Assembly (NCBI GenBank): GCA_022579005.1
Contig: MU401487.1
Coordinates: 62,001 to 126,000, forward strand
DNA: 64,000 nucleotides
Reading direction: 5' to 3'
Source: Poronia punctata
Lineage: Eukaryota; Ascomycota; Sordariomycetes; Xylariales; Xylariaceae
The notes under the pieces were generated by a model. That model did not search any database, had not been told where the DNA came from, and was given only the letters and a program-made list of their open reading frames with translations. A program made the translations under genes and the position numbers. Positions 1-11,632 of the stretch are shown here, piece by piece (the stretch's first letter is position 1; each line of letters starts with the position of its first letter).

Positions 1-2985
1 AAGGCCTTAAAATATAAAAAAATCTTTTAATAAAGCGTTAATAAAAGTTGCAAAACCTTAAAAATTATTATATTTGCTTGCAGGTTTTTAAAATAAGCTA
101 TTTAAAGATAGTTTTAATCTTTATAAGATTTATTTTAACACCTTTATTTAAAATTACGTATTTTAAAAATTCTAATTTTCTTTAGTAAAATTAATATTTA
201 AACGCTTTAGCATATAAGTTTGCTTTTTGCAGCTTTTTAATAATAGTTTAAATATGTTCTTTATATAATTTTATATTTTTTAAAAAAATAAGTACATTAT
301 TTAAATATACTATATAATAAGTATTAAGCACTTTTTTAAGTACTTTTTGTATATAGTTTTAAAAAGTAGCAAAGGCATTTAACAAACTTATTAATATTAT
401 AAAAAATTTATAATGCTTATATCTTGTTTAAAATATAGTTTTTTATTTATTTCCCTTTTTTATTTATATTTAATAATATATATTTTTTAAATTAATTTTT
501 AAGAATATCTTTATATTAAATACTTTGTTTAACAACTTTAAAATAAGTAGAAAAGTGTATTAATTTTTTTTTAAAACCTTATTAAGACCTTTGTAGTTAA
601 TATATAGTTTTAAAGTTTTGTTTTTTTTTAGTATAAAAAAAATAAGTGCTTTTGCTAAGCTTTTTAATTTTTATATCTTTTTATTTTTTAACATGTTAAC
701 TATTTATGTTTTTAATGTTTATAACTTATTATAAGCTAAAAAGTAAATTAAATAATAAAAAACAATTATATTTTTTTATAAGTTAATTAATAAATTTCCT
801 TTATTAGTATAAAGAAGTAAGTTAGCATTGTTAATATTAAAAAACTTAAATAGGTTTTAAAGATCTTTTAAAATAGGCGCAGAACTAAATTAATTTTTTT
901 TTAATTTTAATTTTTAAATATTTAAAAGTATTAGTTTTAAAACTTAAAAAATTGCTTAGCAATAAACTTTTTCTTTATATTTTTTAGTAAATTAGTAAAG
1001 ATTTACTATATAACAATTTAATTTTTTAAGTTTAAAATATTATTAATTTTTAGCTAAATTTAGTATAATTTTTTTAGAACTTAAAGTTAATTAAGATAGT
1101 AATAAAGGGCTTTTTTTTAATTAATTATCTTTTAAAATTGTAATATATAGTTGCTTAATTATTTGTTTTTGTTTTTTATAATTTTTTAATTTAAATAGTA
1201 CTTAATACGCTTTATATGTTTTTAATAAACTTTGTAATGTATTTTATAATTTAAATATTTTTATTAAAGCAAGTTAAAGTTTATACTTAATTGTAAATAA
1301 ATAACTAATATAGTTGTATTTAGCACAAAAATTTAAATTAGCATGTGTTTAAATTTTTTTATTTAATTTTGTTAATAAAGAAAAAATAGTGCATAAAGTA
1401 TAAAACTGTTATAAAGTAAGTAAAAATATGCCTTAATTTAGCAGCTTAGTTACTTAGCTTTTAACTAAGCCGCCTTATAGTTTTTCTAATTAAATTAAAG
1501 TTCTTTTAAAATAGAAAACATTAATTTATTTGCTTATAGTTTTTTTTTTTTTTTTATTTTTTTATTAAAGGTTATTTTTTAAATCTTTTTTTTATTTTTA
1601 TCTTTTTAACGATTTAGATATTTATTTGTATAATGCCTATTTTTTTTATAAGCATAGCATTAAATCTTTTTTAAAGTAAGGTTTAAATTTTAATTAAAAT
1701 TAAGTAGGATTTGATTTAATTTTGGTCTTTTTTTATGTTAATTTTATTTTTTTAAATCTTGATTTTTAAATAGATATTTATTTTCTTTTAATTTTTAATT
1801 ATTAAGAGGATTACTTTTCTAACTAAAATTAAATCTTTAATTTTGATTTAACTTTAAATTATATAGTTTTTGTTAAAATTTTAAAAAGGTTTTAAAGGTA
1901 GGTTTTTTTTTTTATTATAATTTATTAATTTTTATTTTTTTACTGCTATATTAACTATGTTGACTTTTTTTTGTAGCAATTTGTTGCTATAATAGTTAGT
2001 TATTTTTTTTTTTAGTAAATTAGTTAATTTTTGCTAATATAACTAAGTTTAATCTTTGTTTAATTGTTTTATATGTTAACTTTTTAATAATTTAAGTTGA
2101 TAATTAAATAATTGTAGATCTTTTTATAGTTTTTAATTGCAGTTTTTAAGTTAGTTTTATATAAACGCTTTTAGCATACTAAATTAATAAATTAATGTTT
2201 TAGTTTATAATAAAAAGTAATTTTAATTATTAGTAAGTTAAACTTGTTTTTAGTTTAAAATAGTAGCAAGTTTAAATTAAAATGCATTTTTGCATTCTTG
2301 TTTTATTTAATATTAAGCATATAATATTTTTTATTAATCTGTTTGTAATTTTTAAGTGTTTAATTAATAAGTTAATCTTATTTTTTTTTTTTATTTAACC
2401 TATTAAAAATATATAAAGTTCATATTTAGCTTTAAATAAGTAAACTTTGTAATCTTACTAAAATCTACTTTTTTAATATTTTAAATAGCTTTATTAAAGC
2501 TTTGCTTTTAGTTTATACCTATTTTATAAGTAGATCGATTATTATAAGGTATAATTTTATTAATTAGTAGTAAATTAATATTATAGCTTATTATAGGTTA
2601 AAGTTTATAATTTATAGGTATTGCTTATAGCTTTTGTTTTAGTTTAGTTTTTTAATTCTTTTTTAAAAGGTTTTTAAGTTGTTAAATCCTGTCTTCTATT
2701 GCTTAATAATGCAATTCTTGTTTTTAATAAGGATTCTAAGCATTTTTTTAAACTTAATACAAATTATTAGTGTTTTAAACTTAAATAGGGAATGATTTCT
2801 TATTATTTTCTTTAGCACTTAGACAAGAGTAAGACATTTTTTTTAGTTATAAGTAACTATAAATTAAAGTAATAAAATTGTTAAGGTAGAATTTAATATA
2901 CAGCTTTAATACTTAAGCAATTAGTTAGGTACAACTATTGTAATGTTTAAAGTAGTGTTTTATATATAAACTGTTACTTAAAAAA
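1..2985 (-). mobile_element. Decayed Ty3/gypsy LTR retrotransposon (pol), RIP-mutated, cut by window start
   Basis: The stretch is extremely AT-rich and has no open frame, but the reverse complement still carries a recognisable reverse transcriptase. A block at about 575-598 reads NYKGLNKV, matching the gypsy consensus DYRGLNKV. It continues in the same frame to a KIFLKINLKN-like match of KIFTKLDLRN near 485-525. Further toward base 1, in another frame, come matches to the LQKANLYAK, KLEFLKYVILNKGVKI and FLRFCNFY-RFIK signatures, the last at about 20-75. In-frame stops are almost all TAA or TAG, as expected when CAA, CAG or CGA codons lose C and G to RIP. Because RT lies near base 1 and the element reads leftward, RNase H and integrase lie outside the window; protease and gag would lie between about 650 and 2985. 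The right boundary is set only by the less AT-rich island at 2985-3060. No LTR was identified. Confidence 0.8.
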
Positions 2986-3060
2986 GAAAAGGATTGCTTT
3001 CGAGACTGCTCCGAGCTATAGTCTTTATAGGTACACAGTAAGTACCTATGTATCTTTCTT
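2985..3060. other. Less AT-rich island between two decayed arms
   Basis: About 75 bases keep CpG and a normal base mixture (CGAGACTGCTCCGAGC near 3001), flanked on both sides by RIP-like DNA. To the left the remnant coding strand is minus, to the right it is plus, so this is probably the junction between two separate insertions or a surviving piece of host DNA. No gene or repeat family is recognisable in it. Confidence 0.5.
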
Positions 3061-4870
3061 TATATATGGTCTTATAAAAAGTATTTATGCTAAATAAGCT
3101 AATAAGCTTAAACAGTTAAACGTTTAAATTTAATATATTTTTAAAAAAAAAAATAAAGCTATAAATGCTTTATTAAAGACAATATTTAAAGAAAATAACT
3201 GCAATCTTAATATTTTAAAAAAGCTTAGTAAATTAAATAACTATAGTAAATAAATTTAAAAAAATAGCAAAAAAAAGTATAAAAATATCTTGTTAAAGCT
3301 TTTAAAAAAAAAGGCAGAAGCTTTAATTAAAGCTAACTATTACGCTGCTAAATAAGTAAACTTAAAGTTATATTTTTATGCTATATAAAATTAGTTTAAT
3401 AAATTAAATAAATTCTAGTTACTAAGTAACTTAATATTAAGTTTTAAAAATTTTGTTTATAATTTAAAGTATAAAGCTAAATTATAGTATTTAAACATTT
3501 ACAAGCTTTTAAAAAAAATATTATAATTTATTAAATAAAATAAAGAAAAAAGTACTGCTTAAATAAGTATAAGATTATTAAATTTATAAAAATTAGCTTA
3601 AGTATTAATAGCAAAAAATATAAAGGTTGTGCTTATGTTAAAATAAGGTAGTAAAAGCTTTTAAGCAAGCTTACGATAATTTAAGTTATTTTTTAGTAAT
3701 AATAATACTTTAAAAAATAAGTAAGTTAGTATACTAGCTAACTATAGCAAAAAATATGCAAAATTATTACTTAAAATATATGCGCTATATAAAGTATAAG
3801 CTAGCTATGCTAAAAGCTTTTAATTTTTTTATTATAATAATAGCATTATTTTAAATAATTATTATAAATTTTATTAAACTATTTTTAAAAACGTTTAAAA
3901 AATATTGTTACTATTTGCTATTAATAAATTATTTTAGCTATTTTGCTTAAGCAATACTTATAAAAAACTGCAAAAGTAGTATAGCAAAAATAAAAATTAT
4001 AAAATAAAGGTATTTTGTTAGCATTACCTTATTAAAAGTATATATAAACCTTAAAAAAGCTTTTATTTTAAATAAATTTAGTTAAGTGCTTTAAAAAATA
4101 GGCACTAAGCTTATTAATTTATTATCTAGATCTTATAAATTTGTAAAAATAATAAAAGCTTATATAAAAATTTTATAATAAGTGCTTAGAAAAATTACTT
4201 TTATAACTGCAAAATAAGCAAATTAATTATGCAAGGCGATTTTGCATTGCAATAGCAAACTAATAGCATTAATTAAATTATTACTAATTAAAATACTATA
4301 TAGAATTATACCTTATAAATCTTTAGAATTTAAGTTTTTATTAGCTAATTAAGCTATTTTAAAAACTTTATTAGCTTTTAAAAACTTTAACTTACTAACA
4401 AAAAATAAGCTTAAATTATTATAAGCAAAGCTTATAATAAAGGTATAAGCAGACTAAAAAAGCATTTTAAAAAGCATGTCTGTTAAATAAAAAGCTTAAA
4501 AACATTAATATAATATAAAAATTCTAAGGATTTAATTTAAAAATTTTATAATATTATTATAAAAAGAAAAGCTATAAAAGCTAGCCTTATAATAAAAAGG
4601 TCTTTTTGTTGTTAAAAGGCATTCTAGCAAACTATTATTTTAACTAATTAATTTAAATAAATTTTCTACATCTTTATATAACTACTATAAAGATTTATTA
4701 AAAGTCTTTAAGCTAAAAAAAGAATATTTGCGTTAAAAAGATAACCTAGTATTACCTATAAAAATAAGTATATGCATTTGTTAACTATTTAATTAAGCTT
4801 AACCCTATATATTTGCTACTTATTGCTTATATAGCAAGCTTATAATAGCTTTATCCTTTAACTGCAAGGC
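3061..4870 (+). mobile_element. Unidentified RIP-degraded element with a plus-strand ghost reading frame
   Basis: No open frame survives, but reading codons from 3299 gives about 800 bases in which every stop is TAA or TAG and none is TGA. That pattern fits a former coding strand whose CAA, CAG and CGA codons were converted by C-to-T and G-to-A changes. Residual codons are Lys-, Leu-, Tyr- and Asn-rich. I could not assign the protein: no RT, integrase, DDE or helicase motif is evident. The base composition returns to normal gradually between about 4870 and 5090. It may be a second transposon diverging from the gypsy copy on the left. Confidence 0.55.
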
Positions 4871-6013
4871 GCGGACTTCCTTATCTTTATTTATTTATTA
4901 AAATTAGATTTACAATTTTCCAATTTTAAAAGCTTTAATTACTTAACCTTTCCATTTTTATTTGTTAGACCTACTTATAAATCTTATGATTTAGAGAGTA
5001 ACCCCCTTAATAGGTAACTTCTATACTACAGTTGTAAACCTTAAATCCCTAGTGTTTATATTAAAATAAGGGAAATTAGATAAATTAATCCGTAGAGAAT
5101 AGAATCACCTTTTTCGTCACTTTTGAGATCCAGATACCCTAGTGCAAGCTCATATCTTTCTTTAACCTCAGCTGAAAAAGTCTTAGGCGAGGACGAGGAA
5201 GTCTCGCGTCATCCAATACCTAGGTACTCTGCATCGGTTTTTCCTGTGACGACTTGACTTACATAATCTTAGTCATGAGGGATTGTGTGGAAAGAGACTG
5301 AAAACGCTGCGGACTTGCCTACATGTATCACCTAACAATCGCTCCCTAAAAGTTACGTTACGACAAGAGTACCTACCTAGGTTAGGTAGCAGCAGCAGCT
5401 CCTAATCAGATTTACTCATCATGCCTTGTCATCCATACCTTAGGTTAGGTACCTAGATTAGTAATCCGCACCCGCCTAATCATTTCTCTTTAAAGATATA
5501 TACACTGACTTAGCCGTGCTGGCAAGAGTTGCTACAAGATCCCCAAGATGAGGCGTTACCAGGACTGTTTTGTATCTACTGTAGGTGGTCGCACCCTCGG
5601 TTACCCTACCCAATAGATAAGTAGGTACTTACCCTACACTCACATAAATTACGATAGCAGTACACAAACACATGGTTCAATGGTTAAACTTGGTGTATAA
5701 ATGCTCCGAGACATCTCGCATCAAGCTTCGTTCATCATCAAATCAGCCCGGACGAAGAAACGCTTGAAGAAATGACGATAATAACTTTTATTATACACCG
5801 CGGAGTAAGGTCGCACAGGTAAATATCAAAAACGCTATGTTTGGCCCTGAAAACCAAGGGTATTACTATCGAAAGAAAAACTCCCAACCAACCACAAACG
5901 CCGCTCTCCCCTTCCTTTATTATGCAATGATTTTTTTTTTTGGGTTTGGGTTCGCAGTAAGAAAATCTGCCAAGCCCGAAATGAATACCTTATGGAAAGT
6001 GACCTTGGGGCCA
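4871..6013. other. Gene-free transition from AT-rich block to normal DNA
   Basis: Composition rises from about 20% GC to about 45% GC between 4870 and 5100. After that the DNA is ordinary intergenic sequence with several TAGGTA/TACCTA-type short words. I see no gene, tRNA or transposon end. The open frame on the plus strand from 5837 overlaps the next gene antisense and is not credible. Confidence 0.6.
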
Positions 6014-6865
6014 TTACACCATATTGCTATTATCGAAACGCTGGATATGGCTGGCCTCGGAGTAGATGCTATGCCGGGCAGTGATGGCCGGGTGGCAGGC
6101 CGAGGGCGGGCGAGAGATATCGGGCACGATGGGGCTATGGCGGGAACCTACCGATCCTATCGACTTGTCGTCGTAGTAATTCATGCGCGGCAACGAGTCG
6201 GCGGCACCGTCCATGTGGGTGGTGGTACCGATGGGCCCACTGATGACGTATTCCTTCTTGTCGTCGTAGAAGCTGGGCGATTGAGCGGTAGCGCCGCCAT
6301 TGCGGATCGCTCTGGCACGGACGTTTCCGTTTCTGAAAACCAGGGAGGCGATGATGTTGGTGAATCCAAAGGCGATGGCGACGATGCCGGAACCGGTAAT
6401 CACTTGCGTGATCTGGGAAGGTACGTCTTTGGCAGTGTAGATGTTGCTGTTGAGACCGCTGAGTAGATGGCATCCGATGAGCACCATGATGGCGCCGAGG
6501 CCGGAGAAGCCCTTGTTGGACCCGAGGAGTGGCCAGGCCTCCTCGATGAATTCTTGCCCTCTCTCCCAGACGCCGATCTCGGTGAAGATGAGGAGGGCGG
6601 AGAAGAAAAAGACGACGGCATGCACGACGTCGGCGAAGAATTGGAAGCCGTTGGGCAGCTTGGCGTAGATGAGCATGAGGATGGAGGTGATCATGACGGC
6701 TAGCAGCACGGCGACGTTGCAGAAGCGGATCACTTGAAGGACGATGTAGGCGTGGCCTTGGAAGCCGGCCGACTTTTTCTTTCCGAACATGATGGGTGAT
6801 GGCTTTTTGGTGGATTTGGGGTCACTGCCGGAGCGTTTCCCGTTAGTGCTTTGTTTGGTGGGCAT
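6014..6865 (-). CDS. Fungal four-helix membrane protein, DUF7598 type
   Basis: A single-exon gene of 283 codons. Residues 1-35 are basic and Ser/Lys-rich. The core, about residues 37-185, has four hydrophobic segments: VLQVIRFCNVAVLLAVMITS, VVHAVVFFFSALLIFTEIGV, GLGAIMVLIGCHLLSGL, and GSGIVAIAFGFTNIIASLVF. The Ser/Tyr-rich C-terminal tail of about 95 residues is probably cytosolic and carries several SxxY and DDK patches. Layout and wording (an RxxN helix, a WPLL-S--GF loop, a LG--NLI-S last helix) match the fungal family now called DUF7598, whose function is not established. A long CT-rich leader lies upstream on the coding strand. No signal peptide cleavage site is evident, so I expect a multi-pass membrane protein. 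The start is the first Met of the open frame. Confidence 0.82.
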   Translation of the reverse strand: MPTKQSTNGKRSGSDPKSTKKPSPIMFGKKKSAGFQGHAYIVLQVIRFCNVAVLLAVMITSILMLIYAKLPNGFQFFADVVHAVVFFFSALLIFTEIGVWERGQEFIEEAWPLLGSNKGFSGLGAIMVLIGCHLLSGLNSNIYTAKDVPSQITQVITGSGIVAIAFGFTNIIASLVFRNGNVRARAIRNGGATAQSPSFYDDKKEYVISGPIGTTTHMDGAADSLPRMNYYDDKSIGSVGSRHSPIVPDISRPPSACHPAITARHSIYSEASHIQRFDNSNMV

Positions 6866-9197
6866 TATCGATGTTGAGTGATCTGTTGATCAGTCTGTTG
6901 TAAAAGCTTACAGAAAAGTGAAGGTTCTTTCAACTGCCAGCAGTCAAGGTTGAGTATTGAAACTCGTCAAAAAGAGAATGTTGATAAAAGTAGATGTGAC
7001 AGAAGAAGAATCTGGCTAGCAGATTGGAGAACGGGAAGTAGAAACGAAAGAATGTGGAAGGAAAAGAAGGCAAAATGGTAAAATAAGTTGTTGCTTCGGA
7101 AAACAGTCTCTAATCTCGGAGAGACGAGTGTTATATATCGGTGAGAGGACAACGAGGTCTGTGAAAGAAAGAGAATGCGAACAACGGCTGTGTTGGTGAA
7201 AGAGATGCCGGCGGGGTGAACAGAGCCCAAAGGCAATATGGTGCGGCCTGGTTGTGATGCCTTGTCGATCAATATAATTGTTTTATCCGTCAAGGACAAG
7301 AAGAAGGAAGAAAGGAAGTTGAACGACCAAAGCCTCAGGCGTGTAGAGGACAAAGGTTCGTGAGATGGGCCAGCAGCTCCAGAACTTTAATCGAAATAGA
7401 CGAAACAAAAGAAAATGTTGATGCTTCACAAAAGGAGAAAAGAATCAACCAGGCGGCTCTCATGAAACTATTATAATTCTGTCAAAGAGACAAAAGGGTC
7501 TGTCCGTGACGCGGTCTAACTGTTTGGTCGACCTGAACCGAATGAATGAATGTCCCCTGTCACCGGCATTGTTCTTTGAATAGAAACCAATCAATCATGT
7601 TGGGCGCAAACACTCTGAATCCACAGGTACATTCTTACACACCTGTTGCAAGTACCTACATAACCTACCGTTCCTATTTCTCTGTCGCGAACTCCTTTGT
7701 CGTCTACAATGTACAGTAAAAGCTCATGTCTCTCGGTATACCTAGCTTGAAGAGGAAGGATTCCATGGATTGGCCGTCAAGTATGGTCCAAGTGAAGGCG
7801 TTTGCCCGCGTGTGCATGGTCTCCTGTGGGGTGAGTCGGCCGCGGTATCAATCCTTATTTACACCGAGCCCCAAATCACCAGTTGTTATAATCCACGTAC
7901 CACGGTGTCGATAGGACTGCTGCATACAAAGGTACCTAGTACTCGTACCTACATCCTGATATAGTACGTTAGTAGCTGAAGAATCTGTATCTATATGTAC
8001 TGAGGATATGCGTACATTTGTGCAAAGAATAGGAGGTACTTATGTTTTGTCGCTCGGCACGGCACAGAAGTTGGGAGTCCAGAGGTTATGTAATTCATGT
8101 AAGCCAATGGTTGGCGCTTGGTGACCTGGAAGTTGGAATATCAAACATGTATTGATTGGCTGTGAAGTAACCGGCATTGTTTCAGTTTTCCCATTCGCGG
8201 CTGTCGAACCCCACCTTCTTTTTTAGACAGTTCCTGTGGCATATCTAGCATGTACACGTATTAGAACAGAGAGCAAGATACAATGCCAAAAAGGTTGTAT
8301 TACACCTTTACTACAAATAAAGTTATCAACATTAAACAGATATGCTCATTAACTTGAAGTTGACCAGAAGGTTGACTTTCTCAAGTAAGGACATTTCCTT
8401 AAAGTATATCAACATCAGTTACAATTCAATCATGGTTGCTTACATTATGCCTTCATATTGACGCCGCTTGGCATGTGGAAGGAGAACAAGTAAGACATGA
8501 GGGCATGCCCCGCGTTTAATCAGTACATACCACACAGGTATACATGACAGACATTAGACAGCCTGACATCCTGAATAATACACTGCATCAGTCACAAACA
8601 TTACACACTTGTAAACCATCACGCAACAAGTACTTACTCGGTATACAAGAACGCAGCTTTTTATAGAGTTAAATACAGCAACAGGGCAAAAGTGGATTGT
8701 TTCTAGCCCAGCGTCTAATTTGATAGGCTGAGAATTCACGATACATAACGATCTCAAGAAAACAACCGCTGTAATCAGTCAGTCAGTCCACTGGGGCTCC
8801 CTAGCACATTTTACACGTACAGTACCCATATCGGGTGGTCCCGAGTCATAAACGCCCGCCTGCCCAATGGAATGTAATCTTCCCCTGTCCCGCCAATCAA
8901 TCCTCTTTCTTTCCGCTTCCAACCATTAAATTCTATTTTTTTTTTACCTACGAGTACTCGTATTACCTAACCCCCCCCCCCCACCTCCAACATCTACCAT
9001 TCTTCCCGCTTCTTAGTAATCTTTTTTTTTTTTTTTTCCACTTGTACCACGTATCTTTTAAACCATGCTTTTTTAAAACCACGTTTTATCAAGCGCCCTG
9101 CTCCTTTCTACCTTCCCCCCCTTTCTAGCGCCCAGGCCCTGATCCAAGGCAAGAGAAAAAAGAAAGAGAAACTCCCCACTATCAAGAGCGCGCGCGC
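6866..9197. other. 2.3 kb intergenic region without a supported gene
   Basis: This is the upstream region of the DUF7598-type gene on one side and of the SERF-like gene on the other. It contains a C12 run at 8971-8982, a T16 run at 9022-9037, and the palindrome ACGAGTACTCGT at 8950-8961. Open frames here are short and have no codon structure or family resemblance. No tRNA was seen. Confidence 0.55.
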
Positions 9198-9256
9198 GGC
9201 TTTTTTTTTCTTCTCTTTCTTTTCATTTCTCTCTCTCTCTCTCTTTTGTTGTTTGT
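9198..9256 (+). promoter_or_regulatory. CT-rich core promoter tract upstream of the SERF-like gene
   Basis: A pyrimidine tract (T runs followed by a CT repeat) ends about a dozen bases before the ATG at 9269. CT-rich tracts of this kind next to start sites are common in strongly expressed filamentous-fungal genes. The regulatory role is inferred from position and composition only. Confidence 0.4.
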
Positions 9257-9268
9257 GTGTTTCTAAAA

Positions 9269-9862
9269 ATGGCGCGCGGTAATCAACGAGAAAAGGCGCG
9301 AGAGAAGAATCTCAAGCAACAAGCCGCTCAGGTAAGAAAAAAAAAATGACAAAACTTTTTTTTTAACGTAGCAACAAACAAAAAAAAAGAAGCCCCCAGA
9401 TGCCCATGCGGGACTTTGTCGGACCGAGGAGAAATGTATACCTTTTCCTGGGAAACACGGGCATGGCGATTGTAGGGGATAGGCGCGTACCGCCGTATGC
9501 GCTTGACAAGCTCGTGTCTGGGATATAGGTATCTACATAGCTACGTACGGCAGGCAGGCAGGCAGGCGTGGCACCGAATCGGCGACACGATTACACCATA
9601 CCATACTACATCTTCGGGGACTGGACTTGGGACAAAAAGAAAACTGACCAAATACACCCTCCCAGAAATCAAAAAACAGCAAGACCGGTTCGGAGATGCA
9701 GCGAGAAAAGGAGGCTCTCGCAGAGCTGATGCGCAAGAAACAGGAAGCTGGTATGTTATGTTATACTACCGAAAGAAAGTAGTAAGGAAAGAAAAAGGCT
9801 AACTTTGTGCAGCCAATGCGAAGAAAGCCGTGACAGGCGACGGAGCTGCGAAAAAGAAGTAA
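9269..9862 (+). CDS. Small EDRK-rich factor (SERF/4F5) family protein
   Basis: Three exons give a 65-residue protein: 9269-9331, 9666-9750 and 9813-9862. The start MARGNQREKAREKNLKQQAA is the hallmark of the 4F5/SERF family. Exon 2 contributes KSKNSKTGSEMQREKEALAE, matching the family's middle block, and exon 3 ends in AAKKK. All junctions are GT-AG with phases 0 and 1, and the product has the family's usual length of about 60-70 residues. Intron 1 is unusually long for this genome, 334 bases. SERF proteins are small, highly charged and disordered. Animal and worm members modify amyloid aggregation; the fungal role is not settled and nuclear or RNA-associated functions have been proposed. The gene converges on the cupredoxin gene. 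Confidence 0.9.
9549..9567. repeat. (GGCA)n microsatellite in SERF intron 1
   Basis: About four and a half copies of GGCA lie inside the 334-base first intron of the SERF-like gene. Confidence 0.8.
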
Positions 9863-10546
9863 ACATAAACAACAACAACAATAGAACCATTACCATTACC
9901 ATATTTTGCTACGATTACGATAGCCTGCCTATATCTCCGAAAACTCCGAGCCCACCGATTGGGAAGACTCTTTGGAATATTGTTTCTTTCGGGATATCAG
10001 GGGGATCGATCCGCATATTTCAACCTCAAGGAGAAGAGAAGACGAAAACAAAGCAAGAACAACGGCGGCACGTTTACCGATTCGATATTAGGAGAGGCGA
10101 TGTTTGTGTGTTAGGCGCGAGGTAGGTTGGTGGGTTGATAATTGATGGCGTGAGAAAGGGGAGGGGATATTTTATATCATTTGATTGGGTATTAAGGGGA
10201 ACCAACAAAAGGCGTGATTGGAGTTTTCATTCCTTTTTTTTTGTTCTTGCTAGAATATACCTACCTATATTTGCCTATTTCTCGTTGTTCCTTATCCCTT
10301 GATCTCCGCTGGAGAAGTGATTTGGTTCTCTTTTTTACTATCTTCGCATTGGGGATATACATAGATATTAACCTAACTATAAAACAATAAATCAAGAAGG
10401 GATATACAGTCCAGCCATATCAAAGGTATACAAAACAAAATAGAATGGTCCTGCCTATGTATAGTAAGTTACCAGCTTGGCCCAATTATGTTCATTCACC
10501 TTGGCGTCTTCTATGTGCCATTCATGCTTTTTCGGGAAAAGCTTGT
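9863..10546. other. Convergent 3' region between SERF-like and cupredoxin genes
   Basis: About 680 bases between two convergent stop codons. AC-rich and T-rich stretches fit 3' untranslated regions. No further gene was found. Confidence 0.5.
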
Positions 10547-11632
10547 CTAGATGGACTCGGCCATGGTGATGGGTATTGAGCCTGTTTAAAACGATTTATC
10601 AGTTTCGAGCGTCGAGTAGAGAAGAAACTAATAAAAAATTACGTACCAGGGACACCGCCAAAGTTCCCAAGACCTTGCGCATTCATATCGGGAAAGCTAC
10701 CAGCACCACAAGTAACGGCGCATACGCAAGCCCCAGCCTGCATGGAGCCCGTGCCGGTCTGGACGGCCCCTGGTAAAGTGGTAGTGGCAGCAGCAGAAGA
10801 AGCCGCTGTGGTTGTAGCCTGGCCAGAACCAGAGCCAGTGCTCAGCGTGGCATTACCTGGGATGGCACTATTTGCGCCCTCGCCTTTCTGCTGTATAGCT
10901 TTGGCCTGGAATAAGGCCTGCGTCTTCTCCTCGGTCGGGTTGATGGAGAAGACCATGCCCTTTCCACAATGACCTTGTTGTGCGCAGTAGAACCCTTTAT
11001 GATTATTTAGTAAAAATTGGTCCAAGTTATATAAGGAAAATTGAAAAAGCGAAGGGAAACCTACACTGGGGCTTAGTGTCCATGACTTGCACGGCAGCTT
11101 GCGGAGGAGGATTCACGGCATCATCCTTGTTGGGTTGGAAGCCGGAATCGAAGCCGCCGGGCATACGATCGCAGGGCGCGTCGAATGTGGATTGGGTGAC
11201 GGTGTGATTTTTCGACTGGAACGTAAAGACAACCATGTCACCCACCGCTGCCTGCACCTCCGATGGTGTGTACACGAGACCCGCAGAGCCGCCGACGGTA
11301 ACGGTGTGAGTAGCTCCCGGCCCGGCCACAGTAGCGGTAGAACCAGCCGGGATGGTCGAGGTCCCGACGACGGCATCTGTTGCGCCGGCTGTGACTGTTT
11401 GCGTCACGGTCACGGCCTGGTTGTACGTCGTTGTCTCAGCATTGGCTCCCGGGTTCACCCATACTAGTATGATTTCCGTTGTCTTGCCAGCAACGTTTAT
11501 GGCGTTGCCGCCGCCAAGATGTAGGGTATCCTTCATGTGACCACCGCGTGCCTCTACTGGATACGTATTTCGGATGGTTTTGGACATGGCCATGGGGGCT
11601 ATGGCAAGTGAGATGGCTGATGAGTACTTCAT
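10547..11632 (-). CDS. Secreted serine/threonine-rich cupredoxin
   Basis: Three exons, 11632-11065, 10994-10647 and 10581-10547, give 316 residues; introns are 70 and 65 bases with GT-AG ends. An Ala/Met-rich hydrophobic start (MKYSSAISLAIAPMAMS) looks like a signal peptide, though a short one. A cupredoxin fold lies between about residues 47 and 215: a beta-rich block ending in GDMVVFTFQSKNHTVTQS supplies His143, and the segment after the first intron, WFYCAQQGHCGKGM, supplies Cys193, His198 and Met203, the expected type-1 copper ligands. The rest is Ala/Thr/Ser/Gly-rich, as in fungal extracellular 'serine-rich' cupredoxins. The C-terminus is not clearly hydrophobic, so a GPI anchor is not supported. 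Exact substrate or electron partner is unknown. Confidence 0.88.

Noticed and set aside
5837..6466. 209-codon plus-strand frame
   Set aside because: It overlaps the DUF7598-type gene antisense, and its product is Gly/Asp/Val-rich noise.
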